A stretch of 64,000 bases of DNA from Ramlibacter rhizophilus (lineage in GTDB: Bacteria; Pseudomonadota; Gammaproteobacteria; Burkholderiales; Burkholderiaceae_C): contig NZ_SMLL01000005.1 in NCBI RefSeq assembly GCF_004681965.1, forward strand, positions 1-64,000, in the 5' to 3' direction. The position numbers and the translations under genes were made by a program. Of the stretch, positions 20,562 to 30,292 are shown piece after piece (the first letter of the stretch is position 1; each line of letters opens with the position of its first letter). The notes under the pieces are model-generated. The model searched no databases. It saw nothing but the letters and a program-made list of their open reading frames with translations, and was not told where the DNA came from.

Positions 20562-20709
20562 AGGTGTTCGATCGGGCATGCGCTTCACCGGGGCGTCGCC
20601 GCGGTGAATGGAAGCTCAGGGCGAACGCTAGCTGGGCGAGACCACCACGCGAACCCTTGCCCGGAATGAACGTGAAGTCCTCGCAATGGATCAGGCCGTT
20701 TGAGCAAAC

Positions 20710-21369
20710 TCACTTCCCCGGCTGCTTGACCACACGCAAGTAGGGCTTGACCGTCTTCCAGCCGTCCGGGAACAAGGTCTTGGCCTCCTCGTCGCTCACC
20801 GAGCCCGCGATGATCACGTCCTCGCCCTGCTTCCAGTTGGCGGGCGTGGCCACCTTGTGCTTGGCCGTCATCTGCATGGAGTCCAGCACGCGCAGGATCT
20901 CGTCGAAGTTGCGGCCGGTCGTCATGGGATAGACCAGCATCAACTTGATGCGCTTGTCCGGCCCCACGACGAAGACCGAGCGCACCGTCTGGTTGGTGGC
21001 GGCGGTGCGCCCCTCGGAGCTGCCGGCCTCCTCGGCCGGGAGCATGTTGTAGAGCTTGGAGACGTTCAGGTCCCGGTCCGCGATGATGGGGTAGTTGACC
21101 TTGGCACCCTGCGTCTCCTCGATGTCGCCGAGCCAGCGCTGGTGGCTGTCCACCGGGTCCACGCTCAGGCCGATGAGCTTGGCATTGCGCTTGGTGAACT
21201 CCGGCTCGATGCGGGCCATGTAGCCCAGCTCGGTGGTGCACACCGGCGTGAAGTCCTTGGGATGCGAAAACAGGATGGCCCACTGATCGCCGATCCACTG
21301 GTGGAAGTCGATGCGGCCCTGGGTGGTCTCGGCCTGGAAATTGGGGGCGGTGTCGTTGATGCGCAGCAT
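20710..21369 (-). CDS. 1-Cys peroxiredoxin (Prx6 type)
   Basis: A 219-residue peroxiredoxin reducing hydrogen and organic peroxides. The peroxidatic cysteine is C44 in DFTPVCTTE, and the extended C-terminal domain of the Prx6/AhpC-TSA 1-Cys group is present (to KPYLRVVKQPGK). No resolving cysteine is evident. The ATG at 21369 follows an AAGGAG site; the longer frame upstream is not a plausible leader. Confidence 0.93.
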   Translation of the reverse strand: MLRINDTAPNFQAETTQGRIDFHQWIGDQWAILFSHPKDFTPVCTTELGYMARIEPEFTKRNAKLIGLSVDPVDSHQRWLGDIEETQGAKVNYPIIADRDLNVSKLYNMLPAEEAGSSEGRTAATNQTVRSVFVVGPDKRIKLMLVYPMTTGRNFDEILRVLDSMQMTAKHKVATPANWKQGEDVIIAGSVSDEEAKTLFPDGWKTVKPYLRVVKQPGK

Positions 21370-21584
21370 GGGGATCTCCTTCTGGCCAGAGGCGGTTTTT
21401 GCAGGGAAACGGACATGATGCGGCGGCCGTTTCGGCGGTGTCAACACACGCAAGCCAAGACGGTTACGGCTGAGCAGGCCAGGCGCCTGGACGCACACCG
21501 TTCTCAAAAACGACACGTTCGGGTGACTTGCAGGCCTGCGCGCGGGGGACTACATTGCGTCCCGGCTGTAACCGGACGTCACAA

Positions 21585-23072
21585 ATGCAAACGAATCCTT
21601 CTTCGCTCAAGCGCGTGCGGTCGTGGCCGCTCGCCGCCTCGGCCCTGGCCTTGTCGATCCTGGCCGCCTGCGGCGGTGGCGGAAGCGCGGACGGCGGCGT
21701 GGCGGGTGGCGGCTCCGGCAGCACGGCCAGCGTGCCGGTGGAGGAAACGAGCGGCTGGTGGGCGACCGCCAGCAAGGCGTCCAACCTGCAGGGAGCGGTC
21801 TACACCTCCACCCTGGAGCAGTGCGACACGGTCAACAGGAACCTTTATGCGCTCAAGTCGCAGGTCACCGTGCAGGGCGGGCCGCAGAACGAGAAGTCGG
21901 CCGGCCTGGTGCCCGAGGCGAAGTTCTACGTGCGCGTGACCAGCCCGTCCGGCAACGTGGTGCTGGGCACCAGCGTGGGCTCGCCCAATGAGCGGCCCAT
22001 CGAGACCGACGCCACCGGCAAGTTCACGACCTGCTACGTGCTGGTGGACATCCTCAGGCGCGGCTCGGACTCCAGCCGCGCGGGCTACGACGACACGCCC
22101 AACAACGGCAACGAGTACAAGCTCTGGGTCAGCCTGAGCCGCGACTTCGACCCGAACCTCACCAAGACCGATACCTTCAAGGTGGCCGAGCGCGACACGC
22201 CCCTGCCGCCCCAGCCGACCACCGGCTCCATCATCGTGCGCAAGTTCTACGACAAGAACGTGGACGGCCAGCGCAACGCCGACGAGGTCTACCTCACCGG
22301 CGCCGAAGGCGGCTGGCTGGTGGGCGTGAGCCGCGGAACCATGGAAGCCACCGCTCGCACCGAGGCCGTCTTCAACGGCCTGGCGCTGCAGGAGCACTCC
22401 GTCTGGGAGCTGATGCCCGACCAGCCGCAGTGGTACGCCACGAACGTGTATGCGGGCCCCTTCTCCACGAGCACACCCATCGTCGTCACGGCCGTCTCCG
22501 GCACCTACAAGATGAATACGCTCGGCGTCACGCCGACGGTGGCCGGGACCGCGGTGACGTTCGGCAACGTCTGCACCGGCGACGGCGGCCAGCTCGCCAG
22601 GACCATCGGCTACTGGATGAACAAGGGACAGTCGGAGATCGGCGACAGCGAACTTGCCGCCCTGCACGCCCTGAACCTGCGCAACGAAGACGCCTCCAAG
22701 TTCGACCCGACCACGGCCGCTCAACTGAGCACCTGGATCCAGGGCGCCCGCGCCAAGAACATGGCCTACATGCTCTCCGCGCAGCTGGCCGCGATGAAGC
22801 TCAACGTCATCACCAACAAGGTGTCGGCGTCCGCCATCCTCTATGCCCCCGCCGCCCAGTCCACCACGCACGTGAGCGGCTTTGCCACCGTGGCCGAACT
22901 GATGGACGCTGCCGACACCATGCTGGGCCGCACGGGCTCGGCCTTCGCCACCGCCGCCGAGCGCCAGCGCATGGGCCTGCTCAAGGACGCACTGGACCTG
23001 GGCAACAACCGCCAGAACTTCGTGATGGCCGAGCCCTGCCCCCTCAGCTTCGCCACGGCGACCGCGCCCTGA
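21585..23072 (+). CDS. Large surface lipoprotein
   Basis: A 495-residue exported protein with lipobox LAAC followed by glycines (cysteine at about residue 29). A beta-rich middle region contains a calcium-loop-like segment YDKNVDGQRNADEV (about residues 221-234), as in SdrD-B/Cna repeat proteins. The C-terminal third contains GYWMNKGQSEIG and helices typical of proteins annotated as surface-anchored. No enzyme motif is visible. Function unknown. Confidence 0.72.
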   Translation: MQTNPSSLKRVRSWPLAASALALSILAACGGGGSADGGVAGGGSGSTASVPVEETSGWWATASKASNLQGAVYTSTLEQCDTVNRNLYALKSQVTVQGGPQNEKSAGLVPEAKFYVRVTSPSGNVVLGTSVGSPNERPIETDATGKFTTCYVLVDILRRGSDSSRAGYDDTPNNGNEYKLWVSLSRDFDPNLTKTDTFKVAERDTPLPPQPTTGSIIVRKFYDKNVDGQRNADEVYLTGAEGGWLVGVSRGTMEATARTEAVFNGLALQEHSVWELMPDQPQWYATNVYAGPFSTSTPIVVTAVSGTYKMNTLGVTPTVAGTAVTFGNVCTGDGGQLARTIGYWMNKGQSEIGDSELAALHALNLRNEDASKFDPTTAAQLSTWIQGARAKNMAYMLSAQLAAMKLNVITNKVSASAILYAPAAQSTTHVSGFATVAELMDAADTMLGRTGSAFATAAERQRMGLLKDALDLGNNRQNFVMAEPCPLSFATATAP

Positions 23073-23105
23073 CCGCCCCGCGCAGCCCGGGCCGCGCGCC
23101 CGGCG

Positions 23106-23888
23106 CTACATCGGCCTGAAGCGCTGCGCGTACAGGCGGCTCACCGCCAGGCGTTCGGGCCGCCCGCGCAGCGCCAGCTGCAGCTTGCCGGCCTCGTCGC
23201 GATGCACCGCCTCGATGGCGGTGGCGCGCACGATGGTGCCGCGGTGCACCTGCCAGAACAGCTGCGCATCCAGCTGCGGCGCCAGGTCCTTTAGCGGCGT
23301 GCGGATCAGGTACTCGCGGTCCCGCGTCAGCACGCGCACGTACTTGTCGGCGGCCTCGAAAGCCAGCACCTCGTCCACCGGCACCATGTGGATGGTCGTG
23401 CCCACGCTGGCCTGGATCACCTTGAGCGTGGGCTGGTCCGAAACCGGCGCCGCGAGCAGCCGGCGCAGCGGCGCGAGGGCCGCGTCCAGGTCCGCGCCGC
23501 CGCGCCGCGCCAGCTGCTCCTGCACCCGCGCCACCATCCGGCGCACACGTTCGGGCTGGGGCGGCTTGAGCAGGTAGTCGATGGCCTGAGCCTCGAAGGC
23601 TTGCACCGCATACTGGTCATACGCCGTGACGAAGACCAGCGCGGGAAACGGCGGGCCCTCGGGCCATTCGTCGGCCAGCTGCACGGCCGCGTCGATGCCG
23701 CTCTGCCCTGGCATGCGGATGTCGAAGAACAGCACCTCGGGCCGCAGGGCCAAGGCCTCGCGCACCGCGGCCAGGCCGTCGCCCACGGTGGCCAGCACCT
23801 GCAGCGCGGGCCAGGCCTGCCGCAGTTCGTCGGCCAGCGCCTGCGCCAGCAGGGGCTCGTCTTCGGCGATGAGGGCGCTGGCCTTCAT
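23106..23888 (-). CDS. LytTR family response regulator
   Basis: A 260-residue regulator: receiver domain (about 1-120; acidic pair EDE near residue 9, phospho-aspartate in FFDIRMPG near 55, conserved K in LLKPPQ) and a C-terminal LytTR DNA-binding domain (about 155-258, with ADKYVRVLT and FWQVHRGTIV). It is controlled by the upstream kinase, whose stop overlaps its start (ATGA). The usual target is a pair of direct repeats in promoters, which I did not find here. Confidence 0.93.
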   Translation of the reverse strand: MKASALIAEDEPLLAQALADELRQAWPALQVLATVGDGLAAVREALALRPEVLFFDIRMPGQSGIDAAVQLADEWPEGPPFPALVFVTAYDQYAVQAFEAQAIDYLLKPPQPERVRRMVARVQEQLARRGGADLDAALAPLRRLLAAPVSDQPTLKVIQASVGTTIHMVPVDEVLAFEAADKYVRVLTRDREYLIRTPLKDLAPQLDAQLFWQVHRGTIVRATAIEAVHRDEAGKLQLALRGRPERLAVSRLYAQRFRPM

Positions 23889-24961
23889 GGCTGCCAGGGC
23901 AGTCGCACCGTGGCGCGCATGCCGCCTTCGGGATGGGCCGCCAGCTGAAGGCCGGCCCGGCCTGCATACAGCGCGTCCAGGCGCTCGCGCACCTGCGTGA
24001 GGCCGAAGCCGCTTGCCTCCGAAGGGACGGCCGCGCCCAGGCCGGTGTCGTCCACCTGCAGCAGCAGCGCGTCGCCCTCGCGCCAGGCGCGAACCTCGAT
24101 GCGTCCGCCCTCCAGCTTGGGTTCCAGGCCGTGCCGGATGCTGTTTTCCACCAGCGGCTGCAGCAGCAGCGCGGGGATCGGGTGCGAGGCGAGCGCGGCC
24201 GGCAACTCCAGCGCGTAGGAAAGGCGCGCACCCATGCGCACCTGCATGAGGGCGAGGTAGTCGCGCAGCCGCTCGAACTCCGCGGACAGGGGATGGCGCG
24301 TGGCGCGCGAGGCCTCCAGCGTGGCGCGCAGGTAGGCGATCATGTGGTCCAGCATCTGCTGCGCGCGCGGCGGGTCCACGCCGATCAGCGCGCGCAGGTT
24401 GGCCAGCGTGTTGAACAGCATGTGCGGTTCCAACTGCGCCTCCAGCAGCTTCAGGCGCGACTCGGCCGCGTGGCGGCGGGCCTGCTCCATCTCGCGCACC
24501 AGCCATTCGCGCCGGCCCCGGTTGTAGAAGTAGTAGCTGCCGGCGACGCCGGCCACCACCGAGATGAGGAGCGAGCGCGGCATCGCACCCGCGCCGGCGG
24601 CGCTGCCTTCGCTCCAGCCGAAAAGCTGCAGCAGGTGCGAGGCCGCGAACTCCCCGGCCGCCCAGCCCAGCGCCACGCCTGCAGCCACCAGCAGCACGCC
24701 CTGCAGGCCGGTCGGCCAGCCGGTTTGCGCACTGGAGGGGAAGGCGTGGCGGCCGAAGTCGATCAGCGACCAGGTGGCCAGGCCGATGGCCAGCGAATAA
24801 GTGGTCGATACGACGAAGGACTTGTCCGGCGAGAAGGCCACGTTCAGCACCGCGATGCCCAGGCAGAACACCAGCACCAGGAGGAAGTGGCGCAGCTTGA
24901 CCGGCCAGTGCAGGCGTCCCGCGCTGGCGGCCGGGATCTCGTGCGAGGCGAGCGTCTTCAT
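23885..24961 (-). CDS. LytS-type sensor histidine kinase
   Basis: A 358-residue membrane kinase of the His_kinase (HPK7/8) group. About four membrane helices occupy residues 25-150, followed by the phospho-acceptor block LEAQLEPHMLFNTLANLRAL (H about 181) and an ATPase domain (LVENSIRHGLEP, DDTGLG, GFGLTQVRERL). It overlaps and presumably activates the LytTR regulator. The signal sensed is unknown. Confidence 0.92.
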   Translation of the reverse strand: MKTLASHEIPAASAGRLHWPVKLRHFLLVLVFCLGIAVLNVAFSPDKSFVVSTTYSLAIGLATWSLIDFGRHAFPSSAQTGWPTGLQGVLLVAAGVALGWAAGEFAASHLLQLFGWSEGSAAGAGAMPRSLLISVVAGVAGSYYFYNRGRREWLVREMEQARRHAAESRLKLLEAQLEPHMLFNTLANLRALIGVDPPRAQQMLDHMIAYLRATLEASRATRHPLSAEFERLRDYLALMQVRMGARLSYALELPAALASHPIPALLLQPLVENSIRHGLEPKLEGGRIEVRAWREGDALLLQVDDTGLGAAVPSEASGFGLTQVRERLDALYAGRAGLQLAAHPEGGMRATVRLPWQP

Positions 24962-24986
24962 GGCCGGTCGATTCTAGAAAGCGCGC

Positions 24987-25397
24987 TCATAGCAGGCCCA
25001 ACCCGCCCCAGACCAGCTGGCCGAGATAGCGACCGGGCAGCAGCGTGAACACGCCGGCGAGCACGCAGGCGCCGTAGTACAGGCCGCGCATGACCTGCCG
25101 GTGCGCCGCCACGTTGCCGCGCGCGAGGTGCCGGAACGCACCGAAGAGCCCCAGGAAGGTGACGGGCACCAGCAGGTGGATGGGCGTGTAGCCCGCGATG
25201 TTGGGCAGGCTGAAGTCGCGGATGAACAGGGCGGAAATGGCCGTGATGAGCATGACCGTGACCCAGGCGTAGCCGAAGGCGCGGTGCAGGCGCGGTCGCG
25301 ACCGGTCGCCCTGCCGCGCCCACAGCGCGACGGGGCCGGTGAGCACGGCGGTGAGGGCGGCCGTCATGTGGACGGCGATGACGGGAGACATGTCCAT
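24987..25397 (-). CDS. DUF2306 family membrane protein
   Basis: A 136-residue protein with four hydrophobic helices and the family features HMTAALTAVLTGPVAL, RLHRAFGYAWV and AHRQVMRGLYYGA, which place conserved histidines within the membrane. Related proteins are sometimes annotated as DUF2306 membrane proteins; haem binding is a guess. It starts at the ATG at 25397 behind a GGAG-like site. Confidence 0.8.
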   Translation of the reverse strand: MDMSPVIAVHMTAALTAVLTGPVALWARQGDRSRPRLHRAFGYAWVTVMLITAISALFIRDFSLPNIAGYTPIHLLVPVTFLGLFGAFRHLARGNVAAHRQVMRGLYYGACVLAGVFTLLPGRYLGQLVWGGLGLL

Positions 25398-25516
25398 GGC
25401 GGGCTCCTTCGCTGCGGATGGAAGCCATGGTGTCCATGGACGCGCGCGCAGACCACCGGCGTGCGACGCAAGGGCCTGCGGACGGCGCGAACCGACGTGG
25501 GGGCGGTGCGGAATGC

Positions 25517-26572
25517 TCAGGCCCAGCCGGCGGCCAGCGCCCGCGTGACCTCGGCCGCCGGACGCTCGCTGCAGCCACTGGCGTTCTGGCCGGACCACAG
25601 CGGAGAAAAGTCGCTGCTGCCCCGCGCCTCGGCCGCCGCGCGCAGCACGCCCATGCGGGCGGTCGCCAGCGGAAAGGCCGGGGCCGCGGCGCTCATGGGG
25701 CCGAGCTCGCGCACCACGCGGTTGACGATGCCGCGCGCCGGCCGTCCGGTGAAGACGTTGGTGAGCGCGGTCACCCGCGCCGCCTCGCTGGCCAGGGCGG
25801 CGCGATGCAGCGCGCTGGTGCTCGCCTCCGGGCACAGCAGAAAGCAGGTGCCCGCCTGCACGCCGGCCGCGCCGAGCGCGAGCGCGGCCGCCACGCCCTG
25901 CGCATCGACGATGCCGCCGGCCGCGATCACCGGCACCGACACCGCCTGCACTACTTGGCGCACCAAGGCCATGGTGCCCAGCTGCGAGTTCAGGTCGGCC
26001 GTGAGGAACATGCCGCGGTGGCCACCCGCCTCCAGGCCCTGGGCAATGATGGCGTCCACGCCCCGCGCCTCCAGCCACTTCGCCTCCTCCACCGTGGTGG
26101 CCGAGGACAGCACGCGCGCGCCCCAGGCGCGCACGCGCGCGAGGAGCTGCGGTGAGGGCAGGCCGAAGTGGAAGCTCACCACCGGGGGCCGGAAGGCCTC
26201 CAGCACGTCAGCGGCCTCGGGGCCGAAAGGAAGACGCCCCGCGCCCGCGGGCACCTGCGTGTCCAGCCCCAGTTCCGCGAAATACGGCGCCAGGGCCTTT
26301 TGCCAGGCCTCCTCGCGCGCGGCATCGGGCGCGGGCGTTTCGTGGCAGAAGAAGTTGACGTTGAAGGGCTGCTGCGTGCCGGCCCGGATCGCCTCCAGCT
26401 CGCGGCGCATGGCCTCGGGCGCCAGCATGGCGCAGGGCAAGGCGCCCAGCCCACCGGCATTGCTCACCGCGATGGCCAGGGCACTGCCCTGCACGCCCGC
26501 CATGGGCGCCTGGAGGACCGGCAACTGGGTGCCGAGAAGCTGGAGCAGCGTGCGGGTGGCGTCGGTGGTCAT
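25517..26572 (-). CDS. Nitronate monooxygenase
   Basis: A 351-residue FMN-dependent (beta/alpha)8 protein of the nitronate monooxygenase/2-nitropropane dioxygenase family. Diagnostic segments are LQAPMAGVQGSALAIAVSNAGGLGALP at the N-terminus, AQGLEAGGHRG with the catalytic histidine near residue 188, and VIAAGGIVDAQGVAAALALGA for phosphate binding. It oxidises alkyl nitronates. It appears to be transcribed alone. Confidence 0.9.
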   Translation of the reverse strand: MTTDATRTLLQLLGTQLPVLQAPMAGVQGSALAIAVSNAGGLGALPCAMLAPEAMRRELEAIRAGTQQPFNVNFFCHETPAPDAAREEAWQKALAPYFAELGLDTQVPAGAGRLPFGPEAADVLEAFRPPVVSFHFGLPSPQLLARVRAWGARVLSSATTVEEAKWLEARGVDAIIAQGLEAGGHRGMFLTADLNSQLGTMALVRQVVQAVSVPVIAAGGIVDAQGVAAALALGAAGVQAGTCFLLCPEASTSALHRAALASEAARVTALTNVFTGRPARGIVNRVVRELGPMSAAAPAFPLATARMGVLRAAAEARGSSDFSPLWSGQNASGCSERPAAEVTRALAAGWA

Positions 26573-26635
26573 GGCGTGGGGCTCTCGATGGGATCCCCGC
26601 ATTCTGCCGACGCCGCCGGCGCCTGCGGCCTGGCG

Positions 26636-27187
26636 TCAACGCTTGCCGTGCGTGTGCTCCGCTTCGCCGAGCTGCCCCCGGATCGCGCCTGCCGGGAAGT
26701 CCGTGTTGTGCACGTTGATGTAGAAGGCACTCGGGTTGGCCAGGATGCGCTGCACGATGCCGGGCTCGCCCGTCGGGAACTTGGGGCCCGAGGGGTCGGT
26801 CTCTCCTTCGGTCAGGCAGTCCGCGGCCTGGCCGTCCTGCGGCCAGGCGAGGTTGGCCACCACCGGCCCGTTGGTTCCGCGCGCGCCCTCGTGGATGTGC
26901 GCCGCGCGGCCGCCACCGGGAGGCAGTTCGGTCTGGGCCAGCTTGCGGACGTCCACGATGAGGTAGCACAGCGTGCGCGGGTCGCCATCCACGCCGAACA
27001 CATAGGCCTGCGCGCGCGCGTTGGGGTCGCCCACCATGCGGCGGTCCGTGGCGTTGGCCGCGACTTCCTCCCTGCCGTCCAGCTGGGCTTCGAGCACGGG
27101 GTTCAGGTGACCGGCGGCGGCCGTCGAGGCCGCGCCGAACAGGATGGCGCCTGCAAGCGCGGGAAATGCCAGGTGATAAGTCTTCAT
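26636..27187 (-). CDS. Exported CHRD domain protein
   Basis: A 183-residue protein with a Sec signal peptide cleaved after AAA (about residue 25) and one CHRD domain (AAHIHEGARGTNGPVVANL, FYINVHNTDFPAGAIRGQL). CHRD domains were named from chordin and are common in exported bacterial proteins without assigned activity. The start at 27187 follows GAGG. Confidence 0.85.
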   Translation of the reverse strand: MKTYHLAFPALAGAILFGAASTAAAGHLNPVLEAQLDGREEVAANATDRRMVGDPNARAQAYVFGVDGDPRTLCYLIVDVRKLAQTELPPGGGRAAHIHEGARGTNGPVVANLAWPQDGQAADCLTEGETDPSGPKFPTGEPGIVQRILANPSAFYINVHNTDFPAGAIRGQLGEAEHTHGKR

Positions 27188-27379
27188 GAGGTCCTCGGTC
27201 GGTGTTGAAGAAGGCAGCCCGGGTCGGCTGCACGACAAGTACGCGCGCGATCGCAGGCTGGATGTGAAAGCGGGCGTAAGCGTGCGTCGGACCGCGGCCC
27301 AGCCTGGGCTTCAGACGACGTCGCAATCAGGCGACGGGCCACACGGGGCTGCGGCCGCTGGCCCTAGGGTTCACCTCCG

Positions 27380-27934
27380 ATGACTCGCACCCGCTCTGAC
27401 ACCGCCCGATTCGACGCCCCCCTCTGGCGCGGCTTCGCCTGCACCGGCGTGCTGCTCATCGCCGCCCAGCTGGTGCTGGCCTGGCACGCCCAGCGGATGC
27501 TCATGGTCACGGGCCTGGCGGTGTTCGTGCTCGCCGGCCTGGCGGCCGCGTGGGTCCCCTCGCGCCTGCCCAGCCTGCTGCGCCTGCTGCTGGTGCTGGC
27601 GGCCCTGCTCAACGCCGCGGGGGGATTCTTCAGGTGGTTCGACAACGTGCCCTGGTTCGATGAGCTGGCCCACGGCTACACGGGCTTCGCGGGCCTGGCG
27701 GCCATCGGCTTCCTTTACGCGCGCGTCGATGTTCTCAGGCGCGACAGTCTCGTGGGCTGGTGCGCAGCCATGGGCCTGGCCCTGGGGGTGGGCTGGGAGG
27801 TGCTGGAGGGCATGGCGGGCCCGCTGGGCCTGGTGGACACGCTCTCCGACCTGGTGATGGATGTGCTGGGTGCCGCCCTGGGTGGCGCCTTCGCCCGCCA
27901 TGTCCTGCAGGCGGTCGCGCCGGACGGCGCCTGA
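27380..27934 (+). CDS. DUF2238-like integral membrane protein
   Basis: A 184-residue polytopic protein with about five helices and the family signature DNVPWFDELAHGYTGFAGL (about residues 92-110) and DTLSDLVMDVLGA. These conserved acidic and histidine residues are typical of the DUF2238/YjdF family. The function is unknown. It is convergent with the DUF502 gene. Confidence 0.78.
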   Translation: MTRTRSDTARFDAPLWRGFACTGVLLIAAQLVLAWHAQRMLMVTGLAVFVLAGLAAAWVPSRLPSLLRLLLVLAALLNAAGGFFRWFDNVPWFDELAHGYTGFAGLAAIGFLYARVDVLRRDSLVGWCAAMGLALGVGWEVLEGMAGPLGLVDTLSDLVMDVLGAALGGAFARHVLQAVAPDGA

Positions 27935-27950
27935 CGCGGCACCGGGACGC

Positions 27951-28589
27951 TCAGAAGCCGGGACGCGGATGCTGCGTGGGCTGCGTGCGGGCCTGCTGCG
28001 CCGGGTCGGGCCGGGTCTGCATCCAGGCAATGAGCGAGGAGCGCATCGCCTCCTCCACCGACATGTTGATGGGCGTGACCCAGCTGGCCGGCACGAACAC
28101 GGTGTAGCCGCCGATCATGTAGCCCATGGGCAGGTACACGGCCACCCGCTCGCCCGGCAGGAAGCCGGCGGGCAGGTCCGCGAAGCGCCGCCGCGTGACC
28201 AGGCCGACCACTTCGAGCTCGTGGTCCGGCATGCGCAGGATGACCACCTGCTGGCTGTTGGCGCGGGTGCCCGGATCGAAATAGTCGGAAAAACTCTTCA
28301 GCGCGGAATAGATGCTCTTGACCACCGGCAGCCGGGTGAACGGCAGCTCGATGAACGCCAGGGCCTCGCGCACCTTCCGCTTGGACAGCACGGCCCCGAT
28401 GCCCACGATGATCGCCACCCCGGACAGCAGCCCCATGCCGGGCACGTAGAAGGACCCGATGACCGGCCCGAGCACGCCGAGAAAGAGCGACTCCACCCAG
28501 CCCAGGAACAGGAACAGCACGTACACCGTCACTGCCAGCGGCAGCACGGCCAGAAGGCCCCGGAAAAAATACTTGTACAGGCGCTTCAT
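27951..28589 (-). CDS. DUF502 family membrane protein
   Basis: A 212-residue protein with two N-terminal membrane helices and the DUF502 core (ELPFTRLPVVKSIYSALKSF, MPDHELEVVGLVT, AVYLPMGYMIGGYTVFVP, MSVEEAMRSSLIAW). Widely conserved in proteobacteria; no biochemical function is established. The C-terminal tail is proline/glutamine-rich. Confidence 0.9.
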   Translation of the reverse strand: MKRLYKYFFRGLLAVLPLAVTVYVLFLFLGWVESLFLGVLGPVIGSFYVPGMGLLSGVAIIVGIGAVLSKRKVREALAFIELPFTRLPVVKSIYSALKSFSDYFDPGTRANSQQVVILRMPDHELEVVGLVTRRRFADLPAGFLPGERVAVYLPMGYMIGGYTVFVPASWVTPINMSVEEAMRSSLIAWMQTRPDPAQQARTQPTQHPRPGF

Positions 28590-28698
28590 CGCGGCAATTT
28601 AGCATGCGCAGCACATGCGGCGCGGAGGGAAGCGACGGCCGCGGCCACGCCGCACCGGGCGGCGGGAACCGCGTTCGGTCGGCCGACGGAAGGCGGCC

Positions 28699-29046
28699 TC
28701 AGCCTTTCGCGTCAGCAGCGCACTTCTTCACGAAGCTGTTCCTGGCGGCCCCTGCCAGCTTCCGCTCGGTGGCCCGTGTCTCGCAGGCTGCCGTGGCACC
28801 GGCGGCGGACGCATCGGCCTCGCACTTTTTCATGAAGCTCGTCTTCGCGGCGCCAGCGAGCTTGCGGCTCGCGGCCTGCGCGTCGCACGTCAGGGCACCG
28901 GCCGGCGCGCCGGCTTCGCACTTCCTGATGAACGAGGTCTTGGCCGCGCCCGAGAGCTGGCGGGCCGTCGCCTGCGCATCGCAGGATTCTGCGGCGAATG
29001 CCGAGCCGCTCATGGCCAATGCCAGCGCCAAAAGTATCTGCTTCAT
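28699..29046 (-). CDS. Exported PsiF-like triple-repeat protein
   Basis: A 115-residue periplasmic protein with a signal peptide ending AFA. The mature part is three repeats of about 30 residues, each with C-x-A/T-x-A, then L-x-GAA-x-x-SF-x-x-KC. This is the PsiF repeat, first noted in a phosphate-starvation-inducible E. coli protein. Each repeat holds two cysteines that probably pair. Confidence 0.85.
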   Translation of the reverse strand: MKQILLALALAMSGSAFAAESCDAQATARQLSGAAKTSFIRKCEAGAPAGALTCDAQAASRKLAGAAKTSFMKKCEADASAAGATAACETRATERKLAGAARNSFVKKCAADAKG

Positions 29047-29137
29047 GACTGCTTTCCAGAAGTGATGGCGAATTGCCGATCGCATTGTGAGCGCCGGGAA
29101 ATGCAGAACCTGAGCCAGAGGCCTGGTGCGAGGCCGA

Positions 29138-30292
29138 CTACGCCGGCCCGACCTCCTCGGTGCGCCCGAGCGAGTGCGCCGGCAGTTGCATGGTGAACAC
29201 GCAGCCCACGCCCGGGAGGTTCCTCACGCTCAGAACACCTCCATCGGCCTCCACGCTCTGGTGGGCGATGCACAGGCCCAGGCCGAGCCCGGTGGTCTCG
29301 TCCAGGCGTTCGGAGAACGGCCTGAACATCCGCTCGATGCTGCCGGGTCGTAGCCCGCCGCACCGGTCCTCGACTTCGATCACCACCGAATCCTGCGCCG
29401 TCGTGACTCTCAGCTGAACGCGGCTGCCCGCATGGGTGAACTTGAATGCATTCTGAAGCAGGTTTCCGACAGCGGCCGATAACAGGCCCCTGTTACCCGC
29501 AATGGCGAGCCGTGGATCCACCGGATCGACCGCGAACTCGCAATGACTTGCTTTCGGATCGAGCCGCGCAGCCGCCGCCACCTCGGCGATGAAGTCGGCG
29601 ACCAGAAAGACCTCCGTCTGCGCCAGCGGCTGCATGTTGGAGCGCACCTCCGCGATGGCCTGCTCGGTAAGCGTCCTGAGGGTGGCGAGGCTGCGCTTGA
29701 GGACGGCCCCGGTGGCGCCCGAGACGGGCATGTTGCTCATCTCCAGAGCATTCAGGGCAAGGCTGGCGGTGCCCAGTCCATTGCGCAACTCATGCACCAG
29801 GAAGCCCATTCGCCGGTTCTCTGCCGCCGCGTGCGCGAGATCCCGGGAGACGTCACGCAGCGCGCTGAATTCCGTGACGGCGTCTGCGATGGCATTGTCC
29901 AGGCAGCGGTTCAGGGTCCGGAACTCGTCGATGGTGAAGGGGGCGTCGCGTTCAACCGCGAGATCGGTGATGGCCTGGCACAGGTCGCCATAGTCGTGGA
30001 CCACCTGGTCGACCGAAAACCCCAACTCGAGCAACTCCTTGCCGTGCGCCGCAGCGGTGACACCGATCTCGGACGCCGACAGAACCTGCCCGCCCGCCGC
30101 CCCCGAAATCCGCGTCCCTTCCGCGGCCTGGCCCTTCTCTTCGGCCTCCAGCGTTCTCGTCAACTGCTCCAGAAAAATCGGGATGCCGTGGACCAGCTGC
30201 TGCGGCGTCGCCGAGCGCTTCGGGCGTGCCGCCACCTTCTGCTTGCACCGGGCAATCAGCTCTTCCCGGTTGGCGGCAAGGAATTGGTACAT
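29138..30292 (-). CDS. Soluble sensor histidine kinase with RsbRD-like N-terminus
   Basis: A 384-residue cytoplasmic kinase. Residues 1-160 form an all-helical region resembling the RsbRD/RsbT co-antagonist N-terminal domain (LIARCKQKVAARP, ELLELGFSVDQVVHDYGDLCQAI). The phospho-acceptor block is MGFLVHELRNGLGTA near residue 170, and the ATPase domain has NLLQNAFKFTH, DRCGGLRPG and TGLGLGLCI. No adjacent response regulator is present, so its partner lies elsewhere. Confidence 0.85.
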   Translation of the reverse strand: MYQFLAANREELIARCKQKVAARPKRSATPQQLVHGIPIFLEQLTRTLEAEEKGQAAEGTRISGAAGGQVLSASEIGVTAAAHGKELLELGFSVDQVVHDYGDLCQAITDLAVERDAPFTIDEFRTLNRCLDNAIADAVTEFSALRDVSRDLAHAAAENRRMGFLVHELRNGLGTASLALNALEMSNMPVSGATGAVLKRSLATLRTLTEQAIAEVRSNMQPLAQTEVFLVADFIAEVAAAARLDPKASHCEFAVDPVDPRLAIAGNRGLLSAAVGNLLQNAFKFTHAGSRVQLRVTTAQDSVVIEVEDRCGGLRPGSIERMFRPFSERLDETTGLGLGLCIAHQSVEADGGVLSVRNLPGVGCVFTMQLPAHSLGRTEEVGPA

